DNA of 64,000 nucleotides from CAVORB01 sp963698495. Its GTDB lineage: Bacteria > Pseudomonadota > Gammaproteobacteria > Chromatiales > Chromatiaceae. The stretch spans positions 185,823 to 249,822 of the forward strand of contig CAVORB010000002.1 of the NCBI GenBank assembly GCA_963698495.1, in the 5' to 3' direction. How positions within the stretch are numbered: the first letter of the stretch is position 1; each line of letters starts with the position of its first letter. This document shows, in pieces, positions 1-9,466 of this stretch. The translations under genes and the position numbers were made by a program. Below the pieces are notes generated by a model. The model had not been told where the DNA came from. It did not search any database and saw only the letters and a list, made by a program, of their open reading frames with translations.

Positions 1-957
1 GTCGTAGTCGGCCTCGGTGAACCAGTTCTGGTTCCACATGGGATTGGCGACCACCCGGTCGAAGGTGCGCAGCCTGCCGCGCCTGTCGCGGAATTTCGGG
101 TTCTTGAAGGTGTCGCCGATCTCTATCTCACCCTCGAAGTCGTGGATGATCAGGTTCATGTTGGCCATGGCCCAGGTGTCGGCGATGTATTCCTGGCCGT
201 GGAGCTTCAAAGGAGCGCGGGTTTTCTTACCCGCGTCCTTCTCCCCGTTTCGCGGGTTGGAAAACCCGCGCTCCTTTTCGATCTCGCACTTGATCAGCAG
301 GCCGCCGGAGCCGCAGCAGGGATCGTAGATCTCCATGCCCGGCTCGGGCGCGAGCACGCGCGACATGATGGTGCCGACCTCGGGCGGGGTGTAGAACTCG
401 CCGGCGCTCTGGCCGCCGCCCTCGGCGAACTTGCGGATCAGGTATTCGTAGCTCTTGCCGATGATGTCGGCCTCGACGTCGTCGAGCCCGAGGCGCTTGG
501 TGCTGATGGCCTCGATGAGGTTGGAGAGGCGGTCGTCGTCGAGGTCGCGCTGGCCGTGGGTGGTGGCGTTGAAGTCGACGCGGTCGATGATGCCCTGCAG
601 CAGCGGGTTTTCCCGGGCGATGGCGCGCATGTGGGTGGTGACGCCCTCGCCGATCCGGTCGGAGAGCTTGCGGATGACGGACCAGACGGGCTGCTCGGGA
701 TCGTCCGGCACCAGGGGGAGGTAGAAGCGGACCAGCTTGTGGTCGGCCCTGGCGAGCTGGAAGGCCTTCTTGCGCGAGCCGACCTCCTTGGCGATGCGGT
801 TCAGCTCGTCGTCGAAGACGTCGCAGAGCCGCTTGGTGAAGATGAGCGGGAGGATGTAGTCCTTGTACTTGGGCGCGTCCTTGGCCCCGCGGATGGAGCA
901 GGCGGCGTCCCAGATCCAGGATTCGAGGGATTTTGCGTTGGTATTCTTCGGCGGCAT
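1..957 (-). CDS. hsdM: Type I restriction-modification DNA methyltransferase subunit HsdM (3' end outside window)
   Basis: This is the N6-adenine methylase (M) subunit of a type I restriction system, which pairs with HsdS and HsdR. The 319 visible codons start at an ATG at 957 (MPPKNTNAKSLESWIWDAAC). They contain an N-terminal HsdM helical region, the SAM-binding stretch GEFYTPPEV followed by DPCCGSGGLL, and a motif-IV-like ANPMWNQNWF. Motif IV is usually NPPF, so NPMW is a variant that still occurs in this family. Between the SAM motif and the conserved GQEY stretch sit about 23 extra residues encoded by a perfect palindrome (209-277). The gene runs off the left edge, so hsdS and hsdR cannot be seen. 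It is divergent from ileS across about 400 bp of non-coding DNA. The family call is firm; whether the insertion permits activity is unknown. Confidence 0.93.
   Translation of the reverse strand, partial: MPPKNTNAKSLESWIWDAACSIRGAKDAPKYKDYILPLIFTKRLCDVFDDELNRIAKEVGSRKKAFQLARADHKLVRFYLPLVPDDPEQPVWSVIRKLSDRIGEGVTTHMRAIARENPLLQGIIDRVDFNATTHGQRDLDDDRLSNLIEAISTKRLGLDDVEADIIGKSYEYLIRKFAEGGGQSAGEFYTPPEVGTIMSRVLAPEPGMEIYDPCCGSGGLLIKCEIEKERGFSNPRNGEKDAGKKTRAPLKLHGQEYIADTWAMANMNLIIHDFEGEIEIGDTFKNPKFRDRRGRLRTFDRVVANPMWNQNWFTEADYD
209..277. repeat. REP-like palindromic element inserted in frame in hsdM
   Basis: Two perfect 18-bp arms (209-226 and 260-277) read AAAGGAGCGCGGGTTTTC and its reverse complement. 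A second nested pair (acccgcg at 229-235, cgcgggt at 251-257) lies inside. The element is 69 bp, exactly 23 codons, so hsdM stays open. Its shape resembles REP or other small palindromic elements moved by Y1 transposases, but its core differs from the REPs at 13471-13618. Confidence 0.75.
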
Positions 958-1366
958 GGGGGTCCTGCGTTCTTCCTGTGCCAGCGCATCCTCCCCGTCC
1001 GTGAGGGGAGCGTGCGAGGGGTCCCTTCGTGCTTCGAGCTCAACATGCCGGGCCAGCCATGGCCCAGACGGAAAACGCAATGAATCAGCGGATTTCTCGT
1101 GACACTTTCGAGGGAGCACTCTAGCGAGGCGGCCGTTACCCGGCAAGATCGCATGGGGGAGGAAACTGTCCGGCGTTGCCACAAAAGAGCCTCAGCTGGG
1201 CGTATCTGCTGCGAGGCATGACCGCCGATGTCCGTTATGATCGGCGGCCAGATACCGCTCCGATCTTCAGAGGCTGCGCCTGCGGGCAGCAAAACCTTTA
1301 AACTTCGCCCTGATCGACTTCTTGGCACTCGCCGAGACATCGCAAATAGCGAGAGAACGTATTCCT
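958..1366. other. Intergenic region between divergent hsdM and ileS
   Basis: About 410 bp with no convincing gene; the open frames here are shadows. It must hold both promoters. A small inverted repeat (GCCGAT and ATCGGC arms around 1224-1245) includes a TATGAT that could serve as a -10 box for ileS, but no good -35 is evident. The usual gammaproteobacterial neighbour ribF is absent upstream of ileS. Confidence 0.4.
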
Positions 1367-4197
1367 GTGAGCGACTACAAGAACACCCTAAACCTCCCCA
1401 ACACCGCCTTCCCGATGAAGGCCAACCTCGCCAACCGTGAGCCGGAGATGCTCAAGCGCTGGGAGGCCATGGACCTCTACGCCGAGATCCGCAAGGCGCG
1501 GGCGGGGGCGGAGCAGTTCATCCTGCACGACGGTCCGCCCTATGCGAACGGGGACATCCATATCGGGCACGCGGTGAACAAGGTGCTCAAGGACATCATC
1601 GTCAAGTCCAAGACCCTGGACGGACTGGATGCCCCCTACGTCCCCGGATGGGACTGCCACGGCTTGCCGATCGAGCTGCAGGTGGAGAAGAAGAAGGGCA
1701 AGCCGGGGGCCAAGATCAGCCCCGCCCAGTTCCGGCAGGCGTGCCGCGACTACGCCGCGAGACAGGTGGACGGGCAGCGCGCGGACTTCAAGCGCCTCGG
1801 CGTGCTCGGCGACTGGGAGCGGCCCTATCTCACCATGGATTTCCGCGTCGAGGCCGACATCGTCCGCTCGCTCGGGAAGATCATCGCCAACGGCCACGTG
1901 CAGAAGGGCTACAAGCCGGTGCACTGGTGCATCGATTGCGGCTCGGCGCTGGCGGAGGCGGAGGTCGAGTACGCGGACAAGCAGTCGATCTCCATCGACG
2001 TGCGTTTCCCGGTGCTCAACGAGGAGGCGGTGCTGACCCGCTGCCACTCGGTCCCGGATGGCCACGGCGACGGCCCCATGTCGGTGGTGATCTGGACCAC
2101 CACCCCCTGGACCCTGCCCGCCAACCAGGCGGTGGCCCTGAATCCGGAGCTCGAGTACGTGGTCGTCCAGACCGAGGGCGACCACGGCCGGGAGCGCCTG
2201 ATCGTCGCCGAGGGGCTGCTCAAGGAGACCATGGATCGCTGGGGCATCGACCGCTATCGCGTGATCTGCTACGGCGGCGGCGAGGCCCTGGAGGGCATCA
2301 AGCTCCAGCACCCCTTCTACAAGCGGGAGGTGCCGGTGATCCTGGGCGATCACGTGACCCTGGACGCGGGCACCGGCGCGGTGCATACGGCGCCCGGACA
2401 CGGCCTCGAGGACTATGTCGTGGGCCTGCGCTATAAGCTCCCCGTCGACAACCCGGTCGGGGGCGACGGCCGTTTCCTGCCCGACACGCCTCTGTTCGCG
2501 GGCGAGCATGTCTTCACCGCCAACGAGAAGGTGGTCGATACCCTGAAGGCCCGCGGCGCCTTGCTCCAGGAGTCGCGCTTCACCCACAGTTACCCGCACT
2601 GCTGGCGTCACAAGTCCCCCATCATTTTCCGCGCCACGCCCCAGTGGTTCATCGGCATGGAGCGTCACGGCCTGCGCGCGGCGGCGTTGCGCGAGATCGG
2701 CAAGGTGCGCTGGATGCCGGATTGGGGCCTTTCGCGGATCGAGGGCATGGTGCGCAACCGCCCCGACTGGTGCATCTCCCGCCAGCGGGCCTGGGGCGTG
2801 CCCATCCCGCTGCTGGTGCACAAGGAGACCGCCGAGCCGCACCCCGACACCCCGCGCCTGATCGAGCAGGTGGCCGAGCGGGTGGAGCAGAAGGGGGTCG
2901 ACGCCTGGTTCGAGCTCCTGCCCCAGGACCTGCTGGGCAAGGACGAGGCGGGCGGCTACGAGAAGGTGCACGACACCCTGGACGTCTGGTTCGATTCCGG
3001 GGTGACCCATGCCTGTGTGCTGGAGCAACGCGACGGTCTGCGCTCACCCGCCGACATGTACCTGGAGGGATCGGACCAGCATCGCGGCTGGTTTCAGTCG
3101 TCGCTGCTGACCTCGGTGGCCATGAACGACCGGGCACCCTACAAGGAGGTGCTCACCCACGGCTTCACGGTGGACGCCAAGGGCGAGAAGATGTCCAAGT
3201 CCAAGGGCAACGTGGTGCGGCCCCAGGACGTGATGAAGACCCTGGGCGCGGACATCATCCGCCTGTGGGTGGCGGCCACCGATTACCGCGGCGAGATGAG
3301 CGTCTCCGACGAGATTCTCAAGCGCACGGCCGACGCCTACCGGCGCATCCGCAACACGACCCGCTTCCTGCTCGCCAACCTGAACGGCTTCGACCCGGCG
3401 CAGAATCTGGTCGCGCCCGCGGACATGATCGAGCTCGACCGCTGGGCGGTGGACCGCGCTCATCGGCTCCAGCAGGACATCGTGCGGGCCTACCGGGATT
3501 ACCAGTTCCACCTGATCTACCAGAAGATCCACAACTTCTGCGTCGTGGACATGGGCGGCTTCTACCTGGATGTGATCAAGGACCGTCAGTACACCACCCA
3601 GGCCGAGGGCCTGCCGCGGCGCTCCTGCCAGACCGCCATGTACCACATCGTCGAGGCCATGAGCCGCTGGCTGGCGCCGATCCTGAGCTTCACCGCCGAT
3701 GAGGTCTGGCAGCATGTACCGGGGGAGCGAGCGCAGTCCGTCTTCGTCGCGACCTGGTACCAGGGCCTGTTCGCTTGGATGCCGATGATCCGTTCGACCG
3801 GGCCTTCTGGGACACGGTGCTCGCCGTGCGTATCAACGTCGCCAAGCAGCTGGAGTCGGCGCGCAAGGACGGCGCCATCGGCTCATCCCTGGACGCCGAG
3901 CTGGACCTGTACTGCGACGAGGATCTGGTCGATACCCTCACGCGGCTGGGCGACGAGCTGCGCTTCGCGCTCATCACCTCCTATGCCCGTGTTCATCCCT
4001 TGGTGGAAAAGCCGGCGGATGCGCGGGAGACCGAGCTCACGGGACTCGCGCTCCGCGTTGTCCCCTCGCCCCATCCCAAGTGCGTGCGCTGCTGGCACCA
4101 TCGGCAGGACGTAGGCATTAGCCCCGATCACCCGGAGCTTTGCGGGCGCTGCGTCGCGAACGTCGCGGGTGCCGGCGAGAGCAGGAAGTACGCATAG
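1367..4197 (+). CDS. ileS: Isoleucyl-tRNA synthetase, split by an apparent -1 frameshift
   Basis: IleS charges tRNA-Ile with isoleucine and edits valine; it is an essential cytoplasmic class I synthetase. The GTG start at 1367 gives VSDYKNTLNLPNTAFPMK, aligning with the usual N-terminus; the TTG at 1322 would add 15 unneeded residues. HIGH is intact in GDIHIGHAVN, and KMSKS in GEKMSKSKGN. After ATWYQGLF near 3772 the frame is lost. The true continuation (DADDPFDRAFWDTVLAVR through the C-terminal zinc motif CVRCW...CGRC and a terminal RKYA) lies in another frame from about 3776 to the stop at 4197. One extra base near 3775 would restore a normal protein of about 943 residues. Because the gene is essential, a sequencing error is more likely than decay. 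The lspA gene follows at once. Confidence 0.92.
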
Positions 4198-4205
4198 GCC
4201 GTCCG

Positions 4206-4727
4206 ATGAAGCTGATCACGAACTCAGCCATGGCTCGCTGGCTCTGGCTCTCCGTCCTGATTGTCGCCGTGGATCAGGCAACCAAGTGGCTCGCCGAGGC
4301 CCTGCTCACGCCTTATCAGCCGGAGCCGGTGACCTCACTGCTGAACATGACCCTCAAGTACAACACGGGCGCCGCCTTCAGCTTCCTGGCCGACGCGGGT
4401 GGCTGGCAGCGCTGGGTGTTCGCGGCCTTCGCGCTCGGCGTGAGCGCGGTGCTGGTCGCCTGGCTGCTGCGGCTCAAGACCCATGAGCGCTTGATGGCGG
4501 CCTCCCTCTCCCTGGTCATCGGCGGGGCGGTCGGGAACCTCATCGATCGGGTGCTTACCGGCCGAGTGGTGGACTTCATCGATGTCTCGCTGCCCTTCAT
4601 CCCGTTGGCGATGTTCAATCCCTGGCCTGCCTTCAACGTTGCGGACAGCGCCATCAGCATCGGGGTCGTGTTGCTCCTGTTCGTAAGCTTCCGGGACGAG
4701 TTGGGGCACAGCGAGACCGTGAAATGA
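4206..4727 (+). CDS. lspA: Lipoprotein signal peptidase (signal peptidase II)
   Basis: This inner-membrane aspartic protease (family A8) removes signal peptides from diacylglyceryl prolipoproteins. The 173-residue protein has the standard four transmembrane segments. The catalytic aspartates are in GNLIDRVLTGRVVDFID and in FNVADSAI. The conserved NTGAAFSF motif is also present. The ATG at 4206 gives normal length; an upstream in-frame extension would run into ileS. It starts 8 bp after the ileS stop, the classic ileS-lspA arrangement, and its stop overlaps the next start by 4 bp (ATGA), so the two are co-translated. Confidence 0.97.
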   Translation: MKLITNSAMARWLWLSVLIVAVDQATKWLAEALLTPYQPEPVTSLLNMTLKYNTGAAFSFLADAGGWQRWVFAAFALGVSAVLVAWLLRLKTHERLMAASLSLVIGGAVGNLIDRVLTGRVVDFIDVSLPFIPLAMFNPWPAFNVADSAISIGVVLLLFVSFRDELGHSETVK

Positions 4728-5792
4728 GTCGGCTCGCCCTGTTCTGGCTGTGTGCCTTCGTCTTGGTTGGGCAACCCGCGCCGGCTTCCGAGGCGCCCGG
4801 GACTCTGATCGTCGCCACGCGCCATGTACCGCCCTTCGCGATCCGCACCGATCAGGGCTGGGATGGAATCGCGGTCGAGCTCTGGACGCGGGTGGCGGAG
4901 ACGCTCGGCTACGACTCCCGGTTCCAGGAGATGGGGCTCGACGAGATGCTGGCGGCGGTGGAGTCGGGGGACGTCGCTGCCGCCGCCGCCGCTTTGACCA
5001 TCACCAGCGCGCGCGAGAGCCGGCTCGATTTCTCCCACCCCTTCCTCACTTCAGGGCTCGGTATCGCCGTCCACCAGCACCCGGGCGGCGGCCTGCTGGC
5101 GACCCTGCATCGGGTGTTCTCGGGGCGTTTCTCTGAAGGTCATGGGTTCGCTGCTGGCGCTGCTCACCCTGGTCGGGGTCTTGGTATGGCTGGCGGAGCG
5201 CCGCCGCAATCCGCAGTTCGCGCGCAGTCCGGTGAGCGGGATCGGCGCCGGGCTCTGGTGGTCGGCCGTGACCATGACCACCGTCGGATACGGCGACAAG
5301 GCGCCCGTCACCCCGTTCGGACGCGCCATCGCCATGGTGTGGATGTTCGCGAGCGTGATCATCATCTCCGGCTTCACCGCCGCGATCGCCACCGCCTTGA
5401 CGGTGGGCGAGCTGGATCAGGGCGTCGCCGGGCTGGACGACCTCTACGGGGCGCGGGTCGTCACCCTGCCCGCGAGCACCAGCGAGGCCTATCTGCAGGA
5501 GCGGCTGATCCGCTACCGCACGCGGCCCGATCTGGCCGAGGCCCTCAATGTCCTGGAGTCGGGGGAGGTGGAGGCGGTGGTCTTCGATGCCCCGGTGCTG
5601 CGCTATCTGGTGGAGGAAGATCACCCCGGCACCCTGCGCGTGTTGCCGCAGGTGCTGCAGCGTCAGGACTACGGGATCGCCCTTCCTGCGGGCAGCCCCC
5701 TGCGCGAAGACATCAACCGCGTGCTGCTGGAGATCATCCGATCCCCCGAGTGGCAGCGGATGCTGGAACGCTATCTGGGACGCCTGACCTGA
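4724..5792 (+). CDS. GluR0-like ligand-gated potassium channel (periplasmic binding domain plus pore), frameshifted
   Basis: The architecture is a signal peptide (residues 1-22), a split solute-binding protein domain, a two-helix pore and the second half of the binding domain, as in prokaryotic ionotropic glutamate receptors. The first lobe (VATRHVPPFAI..., TSARESRLDFSHPF) reads from 4724. Near 5132 one extra base shifts the frame. The first pore helix (VMGSLLALLTLVGVLVWLAE), the potassium-type filter TVGYGD, the second helix and the second lobe (ARVVTLPASTSEAYLQ... to 5792) lie in the other frame. Removing one T in the tttctctg run gives a continuous protein of about 355 residues. It overlaps lspA by 4 bp. 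The ligand cannot be read from sequence; an amino acid is likely by homology. The break may be an assembly error. Confidence 0.85.
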
Positions 5793-5793
5793 C

Positions 5794-6834
5794 ATGAAAG
5801 ACGCACTCGAACGCCTGGCCCTGTTCGCCAGGTCGCGCATCTCCCATTTCGTTGCACGCAACGCGCAGCAGCGTCGCCGCGAGCAGCACACGACGCAGGC
5901 GGTCGAGCGCGTCGTGGACCAGGTGAATCCGCGCTTGCGCGCCGCGAGCGGTTATCGCAAGCGTCTGTCGCCGGTGGTTGAACGGGCCCTCGCGCACGCC
6001 AAGGCGCTGGCGCGGCAGGTGCCCGGCCCCCTGCGGATCGATCGTCGGACCTGGAACGAGGACCCCGTGGTCAACGCGCTGTTCGGCAGCCCGGATCGGA
6101 TGCGTTGGGTCCTGACGAGCAAGGAGGTGCGCAGGTACGTCAAGGAGAATCCCCTGGGCGGCGACTGTTTCGCCGTGCTCGCCGTGATGCCCGCGGTGCG
6201 GCAGCAACTGGGCATGGAGCTGATGGGGGAGACGTTGCAGCGCGATGTCCGCCAGACCGCCGTGAGCTTCGCCGAGCACCAGGTCCTGTTGCCGGCGGAG
6301 AGCGAGCAGGGGGCCCGCGACGCCCTCGCGGATGGCGCGTTCGAGCTGCTGGTGAGCCTGGCGGAGCAGGGCATCACCGAGCAGGAATCGCGCATCGTCG
6401 AGTCGGAGGACCGTTTGCGCATCCTGCGCCTGAAGCGCAAGGTCGCCGATTCCCGCTCCCACGGCGCGGCGCTGCTCCTCGACGATAGCGGGGAGCGCCT
6501 GCAGGAGCTGCATGCGCTCGACACACGCATCGGCGAGGTCGATGCGGAGCTCGCCGAGGCGAGGAAGGGGCTGGAGACCCTGGATGACCGCCTCGCGCGC
6601 CTGATCGAGCGGCTGGAGCACCCGGAAGCCCTGTTGGGGCTGCAGGACGGGACCGTGCGTCTGGACCGGATGAACATCGTGCGGGAGGGAGACGAAAGCA
6701 GCGCCGAGCTCTCCTTCACGCGCGTGCTGCGCGGCGACAAGCCCATGCGCGTCGTGTTCCTGATCCACTTCCCCCGCTCAGAGCTGCTGGACGACGACGA
6801 GCGGCTGCGTGAGGTGGAGCGGCATTTGGCTTGA
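5794..6834 (+). CDS. Conserved protein of unknown function with coiled-coil region
   Basis: The ATG at 5794 lies just after the channel gene's stop and gives a 346-residue soluble, highly charged protein. No signal peptide or membrane segment is visible. Residues of about 205-300 (SEDRLRILRLKRKVADSR through DDRLARLIERLEHPE) look like a long coiled coil. The C-terminus (ELSFTRVLRGDKPMRVVFLI) is beta-rich. I do not recognise a named family. Codon use and GC match its neighbours, and the 1-bp spacing suggests transcription with lspA and the channel gene. It could be a cytoplasmic partner of the channel, but nothing shows that directly. Confidence 0.75.
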   Translation: MKDALERLALFARSRISHFVARNAQQRRREQHTTQAVERVVDQVNPRLRAASGYRKRLSPVVERALAHAKALARQVPGPLRIDRRTWNEDPVVNALFGSPDRMRWVLTSKEVRRYVKENPLGGDCFAVLAVMPAVRQQLGMELMGETLQRDVRQTAVSFAEHQVLLPAESEQGARDALADGAFELLVSLAEQGITEQESRIVESEDRLRILRLKRKVADSRSHGAALLLDDSGERLQELHALDTRIGEVDAELAEARKGLETLDDRLARLIERLEHPEALLGLQDGTVRLDRMNIVREGDESSAELSFTRVLRGDKPMRVVFLIHFPRSELLDDDERLREVERHLA

Positions 6835-7025
6835 GGGCTGCCGCCCCGCATCCTTCGCGCCGCGTTTCGGGAACCGCGGGTGGGTCACCCGGAGCTCCTG
6901 CTGACCCGCCTGTCGACATAACGCGTAAAGCTTGAGGGGATTTTTACGTTCTCAAGGCGCGGTTCATCGCCTAAGCTTATGGGCTGTCGAGATAACAGAA
7001 CGAAGCGCCCCTGAAAGGAGGAGCC

Positions 7026-7505
7026 ATGCAGAGATCCCTCAACATCGACCCCATCAAATGCACCGGATGCCTCCAGTGCGAGATGGCCTGTTCCTACGAG
7101 AACGAAGGGGTGTTCAACCCGGCCAAGTCCCGCATCCGGGTTTTCACCTTCCACGACCAGGGCCGGTTCGTGCCTTACACCTGCACTCAATGCGCCGAGG
7201 CCTGGTGCCTGCAGGCCTGTCCCGTGGACGCCATCGTCGTCAACCGGCTCACCGGTTCCAAGGACGTGCTCGATGACCGCTGCGTCGGCTGCAAGGTGTG
7301 CACCATCGCCTGTCCCTTCGGCACCGTGAATTACAACCAGGCGACCGGCAAGGTGATCAAGTGCGACCTGTGCGGCGGCGATCCGGCCTGCGCGCAGGCC
7401 TGCCCGACGGCGGCCATCACCTACGTCGACGCCGATCAGACCGGGTACGACAAGATGCATGCCTGGGCCGCCAAGAGCTTGGCCGGCACCCAGGCGAACG
7501 CGTGA
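7026..7505 (+). CDS. aorA: Aldehyde oxidoreductase, ferredoxin-like iron-sulfur subunit
   Basis: This 159-residue protein has four cysteine clusters of the dicluster-ferredoxin type: CTGCLQCEMAC, CTQCAEAWCLQACP, CVGCKVCTIACP and CDLCGGDPACAQACP. They should bind four [4Fe-4S] centres and wire electrons between the catalytic and flavin subunits. A strong ribosome site (AAAGGAGG) precedes the ATG. It sits 13 bp upstream of the AOR catalytic gene and about 2 kb before an FAD subunit, matching the AorABC order known from Aromatoleum-type enzymes. Intergenic DNA at 6835-7025 should hold the operon promoter. Assignment to AOR rests on context; the fold alone fits many oxidoreductases. Confidence 0.9.
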   Translation: MQRSLNIDPIKCTGCLQCEMACSYENEGVFNPAKSRIRVFTFHDQGRFVPYTCTQCAEAWCLQACPVDAIVVNRLTGSKDVLDDRCVGCKVCTIACPFGTVNYNQATGKVIKCDLCGGDPACAQACPTAAITYVDADQTGYDKMHAWAAKSLAGTQANA

Positions 7506-7518
7506 GGAGGTAGAGACA

Positions 7519-9369
7519 ATGGCTTGGACCGGAAAGATTCTGCGCGTCGACCTCACCAGCGGCGCGATCAAGGCCGAACCCCTCAACATGGAGTGGGCGC
7601 GTCACTACCTGGGACAACGCGGGCTCGCCACCAAGTATCTGGTCGAGGAGATCGACCCGACCTGCGATGCCCTTGGACCCGAGAATAAGCTCATCATGGC
7701 CACCGGCCCGCTGACGGGCACCATGGCCTCCACCGGCGGGCGCTACTCGGTCATCACCAAGAGCCCGCTCACCGGCTGCGTCGCCTGCTCCAACTCCGGC
7801 GGCTTCATCGGCGCCGAGATGAAGAACGCGGGCTGGGACATGATCATCTTCGAGGGCAAGGCGCCGTCTCCCGTCTATCTCTACGTCGAGAACGACCAGG
7901 CGGAGCTGCTCCCCGCCGGCGACATCTGGGGCACCTCGGTCTGGCACACGGACGAGTGGCTGCACACCCGCCATCAGGACCCGTTGCTGCGCATCGCCGC
8001 GGTGGGCCGCTCGGCGGAGGCGGGTTGTCTCTATGCCGCGGTCATAAACGACCTGCACCGGGCGGCGGGCCGTTCCGGCGTCGGCACCGTGATGGCGTCC
8101 AAGAACCTCAAGGCGGTCGCGGTGCGCGGCACCCTGGGCGTGGGCAACATCAAGGACCCCAAGCGCTTCATGCAGGCGGTTGCCGCGGGCAAGAAGGTCC
8201 TGGCGGACAACGCCGTCACCGGCCAGGGCCTGCCCAAGTACGGCACCCAGGTCCTGATGAACGTGATCAACGAGATCGGCGCGCTGCCCACCCGCAACAT
8301 GAGCGAGGTGAAGTTCGAGGGCGCCAACGACGTCTCCGGCGAGGCCATGCACGAGCCGCGCAAGAGCGACGGCAAGCCCAACCTGACCACCAACGCGGGC
8401 TGCTTCGCCTGCACCATCGCCTGCGGTCGCATCTCCACCATCGACCAGGGCCACTTCACGGTGCAGAACAAGCCCGAGTACTGGGGCAACTCCGGGGGCC
8501 TGGAATACGAGGCCGCCTGGGCGCTGGGTCCGGACACCGGGGTCAACGACCTGGATGCGCTCACCTATGCGAACTTCCTCTGTAACGAGGACGGCTTCGA
8601 TCCCATCAGCTTCGGCTCTACCGTCGCCGCCGCCATGGAGCTGTACAAGATCGGCGCCATCACCCAAGAGCAAACCGGCGGGATCGACTTCAGCTTCGGT
8701 TCGGCTCAGGCCCTGGCCAAGGCCGCGGAGATGGTGGCCACGGGCGAGGGCTTCGGCAGAGACCTGGGGCTCGGCTCCAAGCGCCTGTGCGAGAAGTACG
8801 GCCATCCCGAGCTCTCCATGACCGTCAAGGGTCAGGAGTTCCCTGCCTACGACCCCCGCGCAATTCAGGGCATGGGGCTCGCCTATGCGACGTCGAACCG
8901 CGGCGCCTGCCACCTGCGGGGCTATACCGTGGCGTCCGAGGTGCTGGGCATCCCGGAGAAGACCGATCCCCTGGTCAGCGAGGGCAAGGCTGGCCTGGTC
9001 AAGGCCTTCCAGGACGCCACCGCAGCCGTGGACTCCGCGGGCCTGTGCGTCTTCGCCACCTTCGCCTGGACCCTGGACGACATCGCCCCCCAGGTCGACG
9101 CCGCCTGCGAGGGCGAGTGGAGCGCAGAGCGGATGGTGGAGGTCGGCGAGCGCATCTGGAACATGGAGCGCGACTTCAACCTCAAGGCCGGGGTCTCGGG
9201 CAGGGAGGACACTCTGCCCCAGCGCCTGCTCAAGGAGGGGGCCAACGTCGGGCCGGCGGCGGGCATGGTCAACGAGCTCGACAAGATGCTGCCGGAGTAC
9301 TACCAGCTGCGCGGCTGGAGTTCCGACGGGGTGCCGACGGCGGAGACCCGGGCGCGGCTCGGGTACTGA
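7519..9369 (+). CDS. aorB: Tungsten/molybdenum aldehyde ferredoxin oxidoreductase, catalytic subunit
   Basis: AOR-family enzymes oxidise aldehydes to acids at a bis-pterin tungsten (sometimes molybdenum) centre; some also run acid reduction. The 616-residue length is typical. The [4Fe-4S] ligands are visible as CFACTIAC (Cys295, 298, 302) with the fourth in SAGLCVF near residue 510. The N-terminal AOR domain (GKILRVDLTSG, GPLTGT, KSPLTGC) and the pterin-contact region (GRSGVGTVMASKNLKAV) are also present. The ATG at 7519 follows GAGGAGG at ideal spacing; the frame upstream overlaps aorA and is not used. With the Fe-S and FAD subunits it should form an NAD(P)-linked complex. The substrate aldehyde cannot be inferred here. 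Confidence 0.95.
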   Translation: MAWTGKILRVDLTSGAIKAEPLNMEWARHYLGQRGLATKYLVEEIDPTCDALGPENKLIMATGPLTGTMASTGGRYSVITKSPLTGCVACSNSGGFIGAEMKNAGWDMIIFEGKAPSPVYLYVENDQAELLPAGDIWGTSVWHTDEWLHTRHQDPLLRIAAVGRSAEAGCLYAAVINDLHRAAGRSGVGTVMASKNLKAVAVRGTLGVGNIKDPKRFMQAVAAGKKVLADNAVTGQGLPKYGTQVLMNVINEIGALPTRNMSEVKFEGANDVSGEAMHEPRKSDGKPNLTTNAGCFACTIACGRISTIDQGHFTVQNKPEYWGNSGGLEYEAAWALGPDTGVNDLDALTYANFLCNEDGFDPISFGSTVAAAMELYKIGAITQEQTGGIDFSFGSAQALAKAAEMVATGEGFGRDLGLGSKRLCEKYGHPELSMTVKGQEFPAYDPRAIQGMGLAYATSNRGACHLRGYTVASEVLGIPEKTDPLVSEGKAGLVKAFQDATAAVDSAGLCVFATFAWTLDDIAPQVDAACEGEWSAERMVEVGERIWNMERDFNLKAGVSGREDTLPQRLLKEGANVGPAAGMVNELDKMLPEYYQLRGWSSDGVPTAETRARLGY

Positions 9370-9466
9370 GCCGGCCGCGGGATGAGCATCTCGGCAGCGC
9401 TTCGCCGGTCTCCACGGCCGGCGGAGCGTATCTGTTCGCGCCAACGGCGTCTGTGAGGAGCTAAGC

